Source: Heyndrickxia sporothermodurans (GTDB lineage: Bacteria; Bacillota; Bacilli; Bacillales; Bacillaceae_C). Taken from it: a stretch of 64,000 nt of DNA. The notes beneath the pieces were generated by a model, which was given only the letters and a program-made list of their open reading frames with translations, was not told the origin of the DNA and ran no database searches. The stretch is from NCBI GenBank assembly GCA_018333075.1, contig BORH01000015.1, positions 51,052 through 115,051 on the forward strand, in the 5' to 3' direction. Positions 8,101 to 17,240 of this stretch are shown here, piece after piece. Each line of letters opens with the position of its first letter. The stretch's first letter is position 1. A program made the translations under genes and the position numbers.

Positions 8101-8121
8101 TTTTCGCATGACTTTTGAGAA

Positions 8122-8153
8122 AAAACAGAAGACCTACTTCTGTTTTTTCTTTT
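8122..8153 (+). terminator. Bidirectional intrinsic terminator
   Basis: A 10-bp stem (8122-8131 with 8137-8146) flanked by A-rich and T-rich tracts. It serves the GrpB-like gene and, in reverse, the convergent acetyltransferase gene. Confidence 0.88.
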
Positions 8154-8166
8154 AACAACATGGAAT

Positions 8167-8685
8167 TTATATACTATTAACACATGAATCAACATATTCC
8201 CGCCTTAATAAAGACATGACATGCAGCGACTCATAACCATGATTCGATACCAAACATTCTCTTAGCGTTCCTTCTATTTTAAACCCTTGGCCTTCATAAA
8301 GATGAATCGCGCGCAGATTAGTAGTTTTCACATCTAGCCAAAGCCTATTCGCTCCATAGCAATTAAACGTCCATTCCTTAATCAGCTTAAATGCCTCTTT
8401 TCCGTATCCTCTCCCTTTTAAAGCAATGGTGATTCTCATTAATTCGAGACTTTTATTATGATTATTTAAACCTGCTAATATTATATAACCGACCAAATTG
8501 TTACTCTCTTTTTCTTCAATCATCAAATGTAATATATCATCATCCGTTAATGATTGAATATGCTTCTCCCTTGACCAAGGGATGATAAATTGAGCGTTCT
8601 CTTTCTCTGATTCCAGCGCACAAACAAAATCTATATCTTCTGTTTTTGTTTTTCGTAAATGAATCATTTGAGATTCTTGGAACAT
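8167..8685 (-). CDS. GNAT family acetyltransferase, RimJ/RimL type
   Basis: About 172 residues forming one GNAT domain: LRKTKTEDIDFV at the start, LVGYIILAGL and LMRITIALKGRGYGKEAFKLIKEW (the CoA-binding Gly-rich loop RGYGKEA), then LRAIHLYEGQGFKIEGTLRE, all typical of the RimJ/RimL/SpeG-like group that acetylates N-termini, polyamines or antibiotics. AGGAG is 8 bases before the ATG at 8685; ATG at 8691 is also possible. Convergent with the GrpB-like gene and sharing its terminator. The substrate cannot be told from sequence. Confidence 0.82.
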   Translation of the reverse strand: MFQESQMIHLRKTKTEDIDFVCALESEKENAQFIIPWSREKHIQSLTDDDILHLMIEEKESNNLVGYIILAGLNNHNKSLELMRITIALKGRGYGKEAFKLIKEWTFNCYGANRLWLDVKTTNLRAIHLYEGQGFKIEGTLRECLVSNHGYESLHVMSLLRREYVDSCVNSI

Positions 8686-8901
8686 TGCCATTTCTCCTTT
8701 TCTATTAATCACTTAATGATTCGCTACCAAGGTTTCATTCTTCTATATTCCTAAAATAGAAGCATCCTCTCATCTGTGGCAAAAAATATCCTCATATAAA
8801 GATGAAATTGAACATCAGCTTTATTAGCGAGAACAAACAGGACTGTTTGATAAGTGACTGACACTCTGCTTTTAAGACAGCCCGTTTTTTCCCCTTATCC
8901 A

Positions 8902-10668
8902 CTAATGATTGACCAGCATCACTTTATCCAATACTGGAGTATCACTTAAATAAATACTAGCTTTTTTCGTTTCATGCAACTCAAACATAATGATTTCATT
9001 TTTTCCCTTTTTGAGCAACGGGGCTGGGATATATAATGTTTCTTGTGGCCCAATCTCCCAATACCTTCCTAAATTAAATCCATTAATATAGGCTACACCC
9101 TTTGTCCAGCCATTAAAGTTTAAAAAGGTATCAGCAGGTTTGTCGATAAAAAAGACTCCTTTGTAAAAGGCTGGACCTGTTTGAGCATCTGAAGCATCTG
9201 TAAAATTTAATGCTGTTAGTTCCTTTAATGGAAGTGAATAGATGGTCCAATCAAATAAATATTGGCTATTTAAGCAAACTCCTTCTGTTATCCCCTTATA
9301 GTCCTTTAATAAAGGTCCGTAATTAATGCGCCCCATATTCTCAACTAAAATCCCTAATTTGGCACCCTCTTTTGGAATATCGAGAAGAATCTCTTGTTGA
9401 TTCCATCTTTCAACAGAGCCCATATATTTCCCACCTAAATACACTAATGCCCGATCATGAACGTCGAGCAGTGCTAGTTTCGCATTTTCTCGCGGTCCGC
9501 TTACTGTCGTTTCATAATAGATAAAACCATAGTCCTGCCCTATTTCCTCCATCGTCTCTGGACATGTACGTTTCACTGGGGTAGATAACCTATTTAACGA
9601 ATCAAAAAGATTAATAGCTTCCATTAGCTGAATTTCCCCAAACTCCTTTGTAGGGATGAGTTCAGGCAATTGTAAAGGCGGAAGCGGCATATATTTTTCA
9701 ATTACTTTTCTAACAGCAAAGTATTTGTCGGTAGGCACTCCATGCTCTGTTAGTAACACATCATAATCATAGCTTGTTATCGTTGGCTCATATTTCTCTC
9801 CATGATTAGCCCCATTATAAAAACCAAAATTCGTCCCGCCATGAAAAACATAGAAGTTCACAGATGCCTTCCTTTGCAGCATTTCTTCAAATGTACGAGC
9901 AACATCTTCCGCATCACGTGTATAATGATTTTCTCCCCAATGGTCAAACCATCCATTCCAAAATTCCATGCACATGACTGGTTGATTCGGTTGATACTCT
10001 TCCAATTTATCAAAGTATTTATTTACTTGAGAACCAAAATTGACTGTAGCTAAAACCCCTTTAATCATTCCACTCTGCAGCATGCTGTCAGTTGGTCCAT
10101 CCGAAGTAAATAACAGCACATCTACTCCTCTTTTTTCCATCGCTTCTTTTAAATACTGCAAATACTGTTGATCATTCCCATAGCTTCCATATTCGTTTTC
10201 AATTTGCATAGCAATAATCGAGCCGCCATTTGTGCAAAGATATGGAACTAATATCGGCATAAGGACATCATAATAGGCATCCACTTTATTGAGGAACAAT
10301 TGATCAAAACAGCGTAATCGAATCTGCTTTTCCTTTAATAACCAGGAGGGAAGTCCACCAAATTCCCATTCTGCACATATGTATGGACTCGGTCGAATAA
10401 TAACATATAAGCCTATCTTTTCTGCAAGCTTAATAAAGCGCTCAATATCTGCGATTCCATCAAAACTATACACCCCTTCAGCAGGTTCATGTAAATTCCA
10501 AGGAATATATGTTTCAACTGTATTAAATCCGCATTCCTTTAATTTGATTAATCGATCCTCCCAATATTCAGGCACTACCCGAAAATAATGAATAGCTCCA
10601 GAAATAAGCTGGATTGGCTCACCATTTATAACAAATTGATTTCCTTTAACAGAGAAATTCAAACTCAT
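8902..10668 (-). CDS. Beta-galactosidase, glycoside hydrolase family 35
   Basis: 588 residues, matching the roughly 590-residue bacterial GH35 enzymes (BgaC type). The TIM barrel spans about 8-330: ISGAIHYFRVVPEYWEDRL, IRPSPYICAEWEFGGLPSWL, the acid/base in ENEYGSYG (Glu159) and the nucleophile in CMEFWNGWFDHWG (Glu235). Two beta-sandwich domains follow (NFNGWTKGVAYINGFNLGRYW near 525-545). There is no signal peptide, so it should act in the cytoplasm, removing terminal beta-galactose (often beta-1,3-linked) from small imported oligosaccharides. It stands alone without a sugar transporter. A near-consensus cre site lies 31 bases upstream, suggesting catabolite repression. Confidence 0.92.
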   Translation of the reverse strand: MSLNFSVKGNQFVINGEPIQLISGAIHYFRVVPEYWEDRLIKLKECGFNTVETYIPWNLHEPAEGVYSFDGIADIERFIKLAEKIGLYVIIRPSPYICAEWEFGGLPSWLLKEKQIRLRCFDQLFLNKVDAYYDVLMPILVPYLCTNGGSIIAMQIENEYGSYGNDQQYLQYLKEAMEKRGVDVLLFTSDGPTDSMLQSGMIKGVLATVNFGSQVNKYFDKLEEYQPNQPVMCMEFWNGWFDHWGENHYTRDAEDVARTFEEMLQRKASVNFYVFHGGTNFGFYNGANHGEKYEPTITSYDYDVLLTEHGVPTDKYFAVRKVIEKYMPLPPLQLPELIPTKEFGEIQLMEAINLFDSLNRLSTPVKRTCPETMEEIGQDYGFIYYETTVSGPRENAKLALLDVHDRALVYLGGKYMGSVERWNQQEILLDIPKEGAKLGILVENMGRINYGPLLKDYKGITEGVCLNSQYLFDWTIYSLPLKELTALNFTDASDAQTGPAFYKGVFFIDKPADTFLNFNGWTKGVAYINGFNLGRYWEIGPQETLYIPAPLLKKGKNEIIMFELHETKKASIYLSDTPVLDKVMLVNH

Positions 10669-10698
10669 CCATCCCCTTCCAGTATTTATAGCTTCTTA

Positions 10699-10713
10699 TG
10701 ATTTCGTTTTCTT
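10699..10713 (-). promoter_or_regulatory. Possible CcpA cre site before the GH35 gene
   Basis: On the minus strand AAGAAAACGAAATCA matches the cre consensus WTGNAANCGNWNNCA at every position except the second. It lies 31 bases before the GH35 start codon. Confidence 0.35.
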
Positions 10714-10761
10714 TCGAATAATCCCTTCTATATTCTTACAAATAAACGGATTCTAAATATT

Positions 10762-10814
10762 AAAAAAGAGTTGGATTTCTTAGGATATAAATTCTTCCTA
10801 AAAATCCAACTCTT
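10762..10814 (-). terminator. Terminator of the tct-prp operon
   Basis: A long stem (10766-10778 with 10802-10814, extended inward by TTAGGA/TCCTAA), followed on the minus strand by six T. It lies downstream of the lyase gene. Confidence 0.85.
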
Positions 10815-10938
10815 ACTCTAAATGTTTATTAATCCACATGAGCTTCGTAATCGTTTTAAACAAGCATATCTTAAAATCTCTCCATTAAGTAAAGGCACTT
10901 GGAACTAGCATTGTCTTTTTTCACTCAAATACTACAAT

Positions 10939-11844
10939 TCATTCCCTCGGAAGGATAGTTTGAGCAATTTTATGATCTAGTTTTTCGAATTCAAAATATT
11001 GTATCGTATTATATAGCTCTTCCCTTGTTTGCATAGAGCTTACTGATTTCTTTTGAGTTCCATTGCTTAATACATTGGTAAAAACTTGTTCAATCGCTTT
11101 GGCAGCGACCCTAAGAGATGTTACAGGATATATGACCATATTATAACCGAATTGTTTAAACTCCTCAGCAGTATAATAAGGGGTTTTTCCGAACTCTGTC
11201 ATATTCGCTAATAATGGAACATGGAGAGAATTCCTCACCTTAGAAAATTCCTCCACAGTCGTTAATGCTTCTGGGAAGATGGCGTCGGCGCCCGCTTCAA
11301 TATAGGAGTATGCTCTGTCAATTAGACAATCAATACCTTCAACAGAAGCAGCATCACTTCGCGCAATAACAATTAAAGATGGAGCTACTTCCTTTATAAT
11401 TCTAATCTTTTGAATCATTTCCTCTGTACTAACTAATTTCTTCCCATTAAGGTGACCACATTTTTTTGGTAATTCTTGATCTTCAATTTGTACGGCTGCA
11501 ACCTTAGATTCTACCATTTCTCTTGCAGTACGAGCAGTATTTAAAATACCTCCGAATCCAGTATCTATGTCTACAAGAAGAGGCAAATTGGAAGCACGTA
11601 TAATGTCTTTTGCACGTAAAGCCAATTCCTCAGAGTGAATGATTCCTAAGTCAGGTAGACCTCTGCTAGCTGTAAATGCTGCCCCTGATAAATATAACAC
11701 CTCAAATCCTACTTTTTTTGCAATAAGAGCACTTAACCCATCATAGGTACCAGGAATTTGTAATATTGACGATGCCAGCATTTTTTTCCGAAATTGTTCA
11801 GCGAGCTCTTCCTGATTAGACTCTTTATCTATTATCCACGACAT
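10939..11844 (-). CDS. Isocitrate lyase/PEP mutase family lyase (PrpB-like)
   Basis: 301 residues, the length of 2-methylisocitrate lyase (PrpB). Visible features of the superfamily: LSGAAFTASRGLPD near 53-65, Mg-binding Asp92 and Asp94 in LVDIDTGFGG, the lyase active-site loop PKKCGHLNGKKLV (Cys129), and ARSDAASVEG. It should split a 2-hydroxy-tricarboxylate or a related hydroxyacid to a keto acid such as pyruvate plus a dicarboxylate. It is the last gene of the tctCBA-prpD-like operon, 30 bases after the dehydratase gene. No methylcitrate synthase is nearby, so the substrate is more likely imported than made from propionyl-CoA. The symbol is left out because the true substrate is uncertain. 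Confidence 0.85.
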   Translation of the reverse strand: MSWIIDKESNQEELAEQFRKKMLASSILQIPGTYDGLSALIAKKVGFEVLYLSGAAFTASRGLPDLGIIHSEELALRAKDIIRASNLPLLVDIDTGFGGILNTARTAREMVESKVAAVQIEDQELPKKCGHLNGKKLVSTEEMIQKIRIIKEVAPSLIVIARSDAASVEGIDCLIDRAYSYIEAGADAIFPEALTTVEEFSKVRNSLHVPLLANMTEFGKTPYYTAEEFKQFGYNMVIYPVTSLRVAAKAIEQVFTNVLSNGTQKKSVSSMQTREELYNTIQYFEFEKLDHKIAQTILPRE

Positions 11845-11874
11845 AAAATACCCCTTCTTTCAACACCGTTTACA

Positions 11875-13311
11875 TTAGATCATCAATTTACTCATGAAAT
11901 CATTCACATGACATTCATTCAATTTCTTTGAATCCATACATACCTTCAAAATTTCTTGAACCTGTTTTTCTGGAAAACGTGTTTCCAAGTTTGCTTGAAA
12001 TTTCTTTAAAAGCAGAGGGATACCTTCATCTCTGCGGAAAGGATGCCCAATTGGATAGTGATATTCGATTTTTTTACTAATAGATCCATCTTTAAAATAA
12101 ATCTGCACGGCATTAGCGATGGAGCGAAGGTTTGGATCAAAATAATCCAAACTATATTGTTTATTTTCAACAATCTCCATTTTTTCTCGTAAAAGATCGA
12201 TACGAAAATCCTCCGCCACATCGTCTTCATAATGATCGGCATTTATCGTTCCATATATGAGTCCAATTGCCGTAATATATTGAAGACAATGATCACGATC
12301 AGCAGGATTATGGAGCAGTCCTTTTTTATCTAAAATTCGAATCGCCGATTCCTGAGTGTGAATCACAATTCTATCTATATCATCTAGCCGGTCTATTACT
12401 ATTGGATGTAATTGAACCGCACATTCAGCAGCAGTCTGGGCATGAAATTCTGCTGGGTAGGATATTTTAAACAAAATATTCTCAATAACATATGAATCAA
12501 GTTGGCAGCTTAATGTAATTTCTTTTCCACCAAACAATACATCCTGAAATCCCCATTTTGGAGCAGAAAGTGCAGTAGAATATCCCATCTCTCCCTTTAA
12601 AGCCATTAAGGCCAAACGAACTCCTCTACTCGTAGCATCCCCAGCCGCCCATGATTTCCTTGAGCCAGTATTCGGAAAATGACGATAGGTTCGCAAGCTG
12701 GCGTTGTCAATCCAAGCATTCGAGATAGCATTTATAATTTCTTCCTTTGTTCCACCAAGCATTCCTGTAACAACAGCAGCTGATGCAATTTTTACAAATA
12801 AGACATGATCTAATCCTCGCCGATTTAAACTGTTCGTTAATGCTAGAACCCCTTGGATTTCGTGGGCTTTTACGATTGCTTCCAGCACATTTTTCATCTT
12901 TAAGTTTTGATTCCTACTTCGGCTAATATAATCTGCTACTGCCAGTATCCCCCCTATGTTATCTGAAGGGTGTCCCCACTCTGCAGCTAACCATGTATCA
13001 TTATAATCGAGCCATCTGATCATACATCCAATATTGAAAGCACCGTGAACGGGGTCCAATTCAAATTGGGTTCCTGGCACGCGACTCCCATTTGGCACGA
13101 TGGTTCCAGGAACAATCGGACCAAGATGCTTCGTGCATTCGGGATACCTTAATGCTAAAAAACCACATCCTAATGAATCCATTAAGACATGTCTAGCTGT
13201 CCCCAAAGCTAAATCACTTGTAATCTCCTTATTTAGTACATAATCAGCAATGGTCTCAATAATCGAATCAACGTTTTTCGTCTCTACTGATTTTAATTGA
13301 TTCAAGGTCAA
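11875..13311 (-). CDS. MmgE/PrpD family dehydratase
   Basis: 478 residues, the usual size of 2-methylcitrate dehydratase (PrpD/MmgE), a cofactor-independent enzyme of the methylcitrate cycle. Characteristic blocks: [17 protein letters not shown] near the N-terminus, [25 protein letters not shown] (about 90-114), [38 protein letters not shown] and the [19 protein letters not shown] block. It should dehydrate a citrate-like acid. The start is a TTG (13311) with AGGA close by; a second TTG two codons later is possible. It lies between tctA and the PrpB-like lyase, 29 and 30 bases from each, so dehydration and cleavage of an imported acid are coupled. Confidence 0.87.
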   Translation of the reverse strand: MTLNQLKSVETKNVDSIIETIADYVLNKEITSDLALGTARHVLMDSLGCGFLALRYPECTKHLGPIVPGTIVPNGSRVPGTQFELDPVHGAFNIGCMIRWLDYNDTWLAAEWGHPSDNIGGILAVADYISRSRNQNLKMKNVLEAIVKAHEIQGVLALTNSLNRRGLDHVLFVKIASAAVVTGMLGGTKEEIINAISNAWIDNASLRTYRHFPNTGSRKSWAAGDATSRGVRLALMALKGEMGYSTALSAPKWGFQDVLFGGKEITLSCQLDSYVIENILFKISYPAEFHAQTAAECAVQLHPIVIDRLDDIDRIVIHTQESAIRILDKKGLLHNPADRDHCLQYITAIGLIYGTINADHYEDDVAEDFRIDLLREKMEIVENKQYSLDYFDPNLRSIANAVQIYFKDGSISKKIEYHYPIGHPFRRDEGIPLLLKKFQANLETRFPEKQVQEILKVCMDSKKLNECHVNDFMSKLMI

Positions 13312-13340
13312 TCATTCCTTCCTTATAGACATTTCATCTA

Positions 13341-14846
13341 TTAAGCACTTTGCTGTGTAGAATTTTTATCTTTCCTTTTTCTTTTCAACGATTTAAAGAT
13401 CGGCAAAAGAAATACTAAAAAGGCAATGATGAGAAGCACACAGGAAATTGGATTGGTAAAAAAGATTGCCATACTTCCATTTGATATCGTTAAGGATTGT
13501 CGGAATGACTGTTCCATCATTCCACCTAAAATAAATGCTAATAGTAATGGAGCGGCTGGAAAGTTTAATAATCTCATTACATATCCAATGAATCCAAACA
13601 ACAATAATAAAAACATATCAAACGTATTAAAGCTGACTCCATAAACCCCAATTAAGCAAAAGACAATGACTAAAGGAATAAGCATAGGTCGCGGAACTTT
13701 TAAGATTTTTGATATATAAGGTATTAACGGTAAATTCAATATCAATAGAAAAATATTCCCGATATACATACTAATAATAACTCCCCAAAAAATATCAGGA
13801 TGGTCGCCAATTAACAATGGTCCTGGTTGTACCCCTAATACCATTAATGCACCTAACATAACGGCAGTTGTTCCTGATCCAGGTATACCTAAACTGAGCA
13901 ATGGAACAAATGCCCCGCCAGAGGCAGCATTGTTTGCAGATTCAGGTGCAGCAATCCCTTTCACTGCCCCTTTCCCAAATTGTTCTGGATTTTTACTCAT
14001 CTTTTTTTCTGATACATACGCAAGCAAAGAGGCGATGGTCCCCCCTGCTCCTGGTAAAACTCCAATAAGGAAGCCTAGGAATGATTGTTTCCCTGCTGTC
14101 GTGGACATTTCACGAAATTCTTTTTTGGATAACCGCAAACTACCAATTTTATTCGTATCAGCACCCTTTTCCTTTCGAGTAATAATTAATGTACACACCT
14201 CTGCTAGCGCAAACAAACCAAGAGCGATGACGAGAAAATCAATTCCCTCTAATAAATGTGCGCTACCAAATGTAAACCTCGGTGTGCCGGTTTGAGCATC
14301 AATCCCAACGGTTGCAACCATAAAGCCAATTGTAGCTGAGATTAATGCCTTTATCGTTGATCCATCGGCTAAGCTAGACACAGCTGTTAATCCCATCAGC
14401 ATTAAAGCGAAATAGGCAGGAGGTCCAAATGAGATAGCAACACTTGCAAGAGTCGGTGCCAAAAGGGTAAGCAAAATAACACTAATTGTTCCACCAATAA
14501 AGGAAGATATCGCAGCAATGGCTAATGCCTTTCCAGCCCTCCCTTGCTTGGCCATCGGATAGCCGTCAAAGCTCGTTGCAACTGCTTCGGAGGTACCTGG
14601 TGCATTTAACAGGATTGAAGAGGCAGCCCCACCATATGCCGCACCATAGTAAACTCCAGCCATTAATAATAAAGCTAGGGCAGGTGCCATTCCATAAGTA
14701 ATCGGAATCATGACCGCAATAGCAGTTATCGGACCTAGACCTGGTATCATACCAATAACCGTCCCAACGATAACTCCGATTAATACAAACAGGATTCCTT
14801 GAAGACTGAAAACAACTTGGAGTCCTGATAATATTCCATCAAACAT
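13341..14846 (-). CDS. tctA: Tripartite tricarboxylate transporter, large membrane subunit TctA
   Basis: 501 residues with about 11-12 hydrophobic segments, matching TctA. The family motifs are clear: GVIVGTVIGMIPGLGPITAIA (about 21-41) and, in the second repeat, GFLIGVLPGAGGTIASLLAY (about 257-276), plus GIPGSGTTAVMLGALMV. With TctB and the lipoprotein TctC it forms a binding-protein-dependent secondary transporter for citrate-like acids. It lies 16 bases after tctB and 29 bases before the dehydratase gene. Confidence 0.93.
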   Translation of the reverse strand: MFDGILSGLQVVFSLQGILFVLIGVIVGTVIGMIPGLGPITAIAVMIPITYGMAPALALLLMAGVYYGAAYGGAASSILLNAPGTSEAVATSFDGYPMAKQGRAGKALAIAAISSFIGGTISVILLTLLAPTLASVAISFGPPAYFALMLMGLTAVSSLADGSTIKALISATIGFMVATVGIDAQTGTPRFTFGSAHLLEGIDFLVIALGLFALAEVCTLIITRKEKGADTNKIGSLRLSKKEFREMSTTAGKQSFLGFLIGVLPGAGGTIASLLAYVSEKKMSKNPEQFGKGAVKGIAAPESANNAASGGAFVPLLSLGIPGSGTTAVMLGALMVLGVQPGPLLIGDHPDIFWGVIISMYIGNIFLLILNLPLIPYISKILKVPRPMLIPLVIVFCLIGVYGVSFNTFDMFLLLLFGFIGYVMRLLNFPAAPLLLAFILGGMMEQSFRQSLTISNGSMAIFFTNPISCVLLIIAFLVFLLPIFKSLKRKRKDKNSTQQSA

Positions 14847-14862
14847 GATTCATTGCTCCTTT

Positions 14863-15306
14863 CTAAAAAGGCAATATTCCACTTGGTAATTGTATTTGCA
14901 AAAATGATGTAAATAATAAATAAATGGCTAATGGCAAAACAAGTGAAACGATACTATTCGATAAAAAATGTTTATATCCTAAATACCATGAGCAAAAAAA
15001 GATAAAAAGTGCTGTGACAATAATAAACCCGAGCATTTCTAGAAAAACAATATAAAACAGAATAAAGCCTAATACGACTAGAATCGGTACCAAGTCTTTT
15101 TTACTTATATTTGCTTTCTTCTCAGAATCCTTAATAAAAAAAAGTGCGATCGATAATACCAATAAAATAAATCCTAAAGCAATCGGAATGACATCCGAAT
15201 CAACTGGCACATATGCATATGACGGCAATTGAAAACTAAGGATTAAATAAATGACAGATACCACTAATAACACAAGTGAAACCTTTTTGTTTTTAGTATT
15301 TAACAT
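14863..15306 (-). CDS. tctB: Tripartite tricarboxylate transporter, small membrane subunit TctB
   Basis: 147 residues with four hydrophobic segments, typical of the poorly conserved TctB subunit, which complexes with TctA in the membrane. The SYAYVPVDSDVIPIALGFILL stretch after TM1 is the usual P-x-x-x-G-x-x-L region. The frame begins 17 codons earlier, but AGGGTGG precedes the ATG at 15306. It lies between tctC (75 bases) and tctA (16 bases) in one operon. Confidence 0.88.
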   Translation of the reverse strand: MLNTKNKKVSLVLLVVSVIYLILSFQLPSYAYVPVDSDVIPIALGFILLVLSIALFFIKDSEKKANISKKDLVPILVVLGFILFYIVFLEMLGFIIVTALFIFFCSWYLGYKHFLSNSIVSLVLPLAIYLLFTSFLQIQLPSGILPF

Positions 15307-15381
15307 ATTAAAAGCACCACCCTTGATTAAATGAGTCGATGCAAAATATACAAACAAAACACATCGACCAATATAAATTTA

Positions 15382-16386
15382 CTATTTTGCTAGACCAAGC
15401 TCGTCTAGTAATTCCTTTACACTTTTGTTTTCTTCTTCCAAAAACGTTTGATATTCCTGACTACCTATATATTTTTCATCCCAGCCATATTTTTTCCTAA
15501 TATCAGCCCAAGCTGAAGAAGCACTTAACTCTTTCAATTTTTTCTCATAATAGCTAATGGCAGCTTTGTCCATATCTGGAGGTCCAAAAATTCCTCTCCA
15601 GTTAATGAAAGTGGCATCAATTCCTTGTTCCTTCGCTGTTGGAAAATCCGAAATGACATCCCCTTCAAGTCTATGTTCTGAAGTAATTCCTAATACTTTG
15701 ATCTTCCCTGCCTTTACTTGTTCAGCAGTCTCAGCAACCCCTGCTGAAAAAACATCTGCATTCCCATTTAATATGGAAGTTAATGCTCCACCATCTTGGT
15801 CCGATACATATTTAATTTTCGTAATATCTACTCCGGCAGCTTTTGCAATTTTTACAAATTGAATATGATCCATACTGCCAGGAGAAGAAGCACCAATCAC
15901 GGTTACATTTGACGGGTCCTTCTTCATATCATCAAATAAATCATTTAAACTATTCCATTTGGAATCTGCTCTAACGGCAAATGCTGCATAATCAGCAATC
16001 AAATTAGCAATCGGTGTAAAATCTTTGTAATCATATTTTGATTGACCATTTAATGGAACAAGCAGCATTGGCGGTGAAGTGACAAATAAGTTATAAGGGC
16101 TACCCTTTTTTGAATGGATGTAGGCCCAACCAACGGCGCCCCCTCCTCCGGTTTTATTTACGACACCCATTTTTTGATCAATAATTTTCTCCTCACCTAA
16201 AACTTTCGCGGCCATTCTAGCAGTAGTATCCCATCCACCGCCGGCACCACTTGGAGCAACAATTTCAATCGTTTTATCTGGCTTCCAATCCTTTCCTCCT
16301 TTTGAAGATGAAGTGTTACTAGAACAAGCAGATGTTAGAACCAAAATAAATGCTAATGAAACAACAAACAAAATTCTTCTTCTCAT
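15382..16386 (-). CDS. tctC: Tripartite tricarboxylate transporter, substrate-binding lipoprotein TctC
   Basis: 334 residues. A lipoprotein signal peptide with lipobox LTSAC (Cys21) anchors it to the outer face of the membrane. The mature part is a Bug/TctC periplasmic-binding fold: DKTIEIVAPSGAGGGWDTTARMAAKVL, GGAVGWAYIHSK, and ADYAAFAVRADSKWNSLNDLFDDMKKDP followed by ASSPGSMDHI. The family binds carboxylates such as citrate. First gene of the tctCBA-prpD-like-prpB-like operon, preceded by a cre-like site and by the terminator of the two-component genes, so it has its own promoter, likely under the adjacent kinase/regulator pair and CcpA. Confidence 0.92.
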   Translation of the reverse strand: MRRRILFVVSLAFILVLTSACSSNTSSSKGGKDWKPDKTIEIVAPSGAGGGWDTTARMAAKVLGEEKIIDQKMGVVNKTGGGGAVGWAYIHSKKGSPYNLFVTSPPMLLVPLNGQSKYDYKDFTPIANLIADYAAFAVRADSKWNSLNDLFDDMKKDPSNVTVIGASSPGSMDHIQFVKIAKAAGVDITKIKYVSDQDGGALTSILNGNADVFSAGVAETAEQVKAGKIKVLGITSEHRLEGDVISDFPTAKEQGIDATFINWRGIFGPPDMDKAAISYYEKKLKELSASSAWADIRKKYGWDEKYIGSQEYQTFLEEENKSVKELLDELGLAK

Positions 16387-16443
16387 TTTCGTATCTCTCC
16401 CCTTTAAAAGCTTAAAAAGAATGATATTAAAGAATCAATGTTT

Positions 16444-16458
16444 TGTAACCGTTTACAA
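16444..16458 (-). promoter_or_regulatory. CcpA cre site upstream of tctC
   Basis: TTGTAAACGGTTACA on the minus strand fits the cre consensus WTGNAANCGNWNNCA at all fixed positions and is part of a 20-base near-palindrome (16441-16460). It lies 58 bases before the tctC start. Confidence 0.6.
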
Positions 16459-16472
16459 AATAAATTAACAAT

Positions 16473-16511
16473 AAAAAAATTGTGAACATTTTGTTCATAA
16501 TGTTCACAATT
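16473..16511 (-). terminator. Terminator between the regulator and tctC
   Basis: A 12-bp perfect stem (16478-16489 with 16500-16511), followed on the minus strand by seven T. It separates the two-component operon from the transporter operon. Confidence 0.85.
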
Positions 16512-16539
16512 AAAAGTAAATTACTGATAAATAATCATC

Positions 16540-17217
16540 CTATTGGGATAATCGATATTTTCTTTCCGGTCTCCCAACAATTCCGTATTCTAATTCGGCT
16601 CTTCCTTCACCAATCGAAGTTAGATACTCTAAATACCTTCGAGCAGTTGGTCTGGATGCCCCCATTTTTTCCCCCATTTCTTCTGCTGATACACCATTTG
16701 GTAAGGCTTTCAAAATATTTTTAACCTTTTGCAATGTTAAAGGATCGATGCCCTTTGGTAAATTTTTATTTAACTTCGTTCTTTCATCTTTCAAACCAAA
16801 ATATGTATCGATTAAATCTTGATTTAATTCTTCAGAATCAGAGAATAATTGATGTTTTCTTTTAAAGTTTTCTATTGATTGACGAAATCTTTCCATTGTT
16901 ACCGGCTTAATAATATAATCAATAACACCCTGTCGAATAGATGCTTCGACGTATATTTTCTCTGATGCTGCAGATATTATGATCACATCTACATGAGGAT
17001 AATTTTTGCGAATTTCATATAATAGATCGGTTCCCAATTGATCAGGCATAAAAATATCTAATATCACTAAATCAACTTGATTATTTTCAAGTAAATGAAG
17101 TGTTTGTTCTCCATTTAATGCTTTCCCAACGACATACACATCACTTATTTTATTTAAAAACTGTTCATGTATCGATGCCACCCTAAAGTCATCTTCTGAA
17201 ATGATTACATGGATCAT
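16540..17217 (-). CDS. CitT/DcuR-type response regulator
   Basis: 225 residues. Residues 1-120 form a receiver domain with the acidic pair ED at 8-9, phospho-acceptor Asp54 (VILDIFMPDQLGTDLL) and Lys in YIIKPVTMERF. The C-terminal part (about 155-225) has a helix-turn-helix (NGVSAEEMGEKMGASRPTARRYLEYL), as in the CitB/CitT/DctR/MalR group. The ATG at 17217 has AGGAGG seven bases upstream; the longer frame lacks a site. It lies 23 bases behind its kinase. It should activate the adjacent tct operon in response to the external carboxylate. Confidence 0.9.
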   Translation of the reverse strand: MIHVIISEDDFRVASIHEQFLNKISDVYVVGKALNGEQTLHLLENNQVDLVILDIFMPDQLGTDLLYEIRKNYPHVDVIIISAASEKIYVEASIRQGVIDYIIKPVTMERFRQSIENFKRKHQLFSDSEELNQDLIDTYFGLKDERTKLNKNLPKGIDPLTLQKVKNILKALPNGVSAEEMGEKMGASRPTARRYLEYLTSIGEGRAELEYGIVGRPERKYRLSQ

Positions 17218-17240
17218 GCAGAATCCTCCTAACATTTGTT

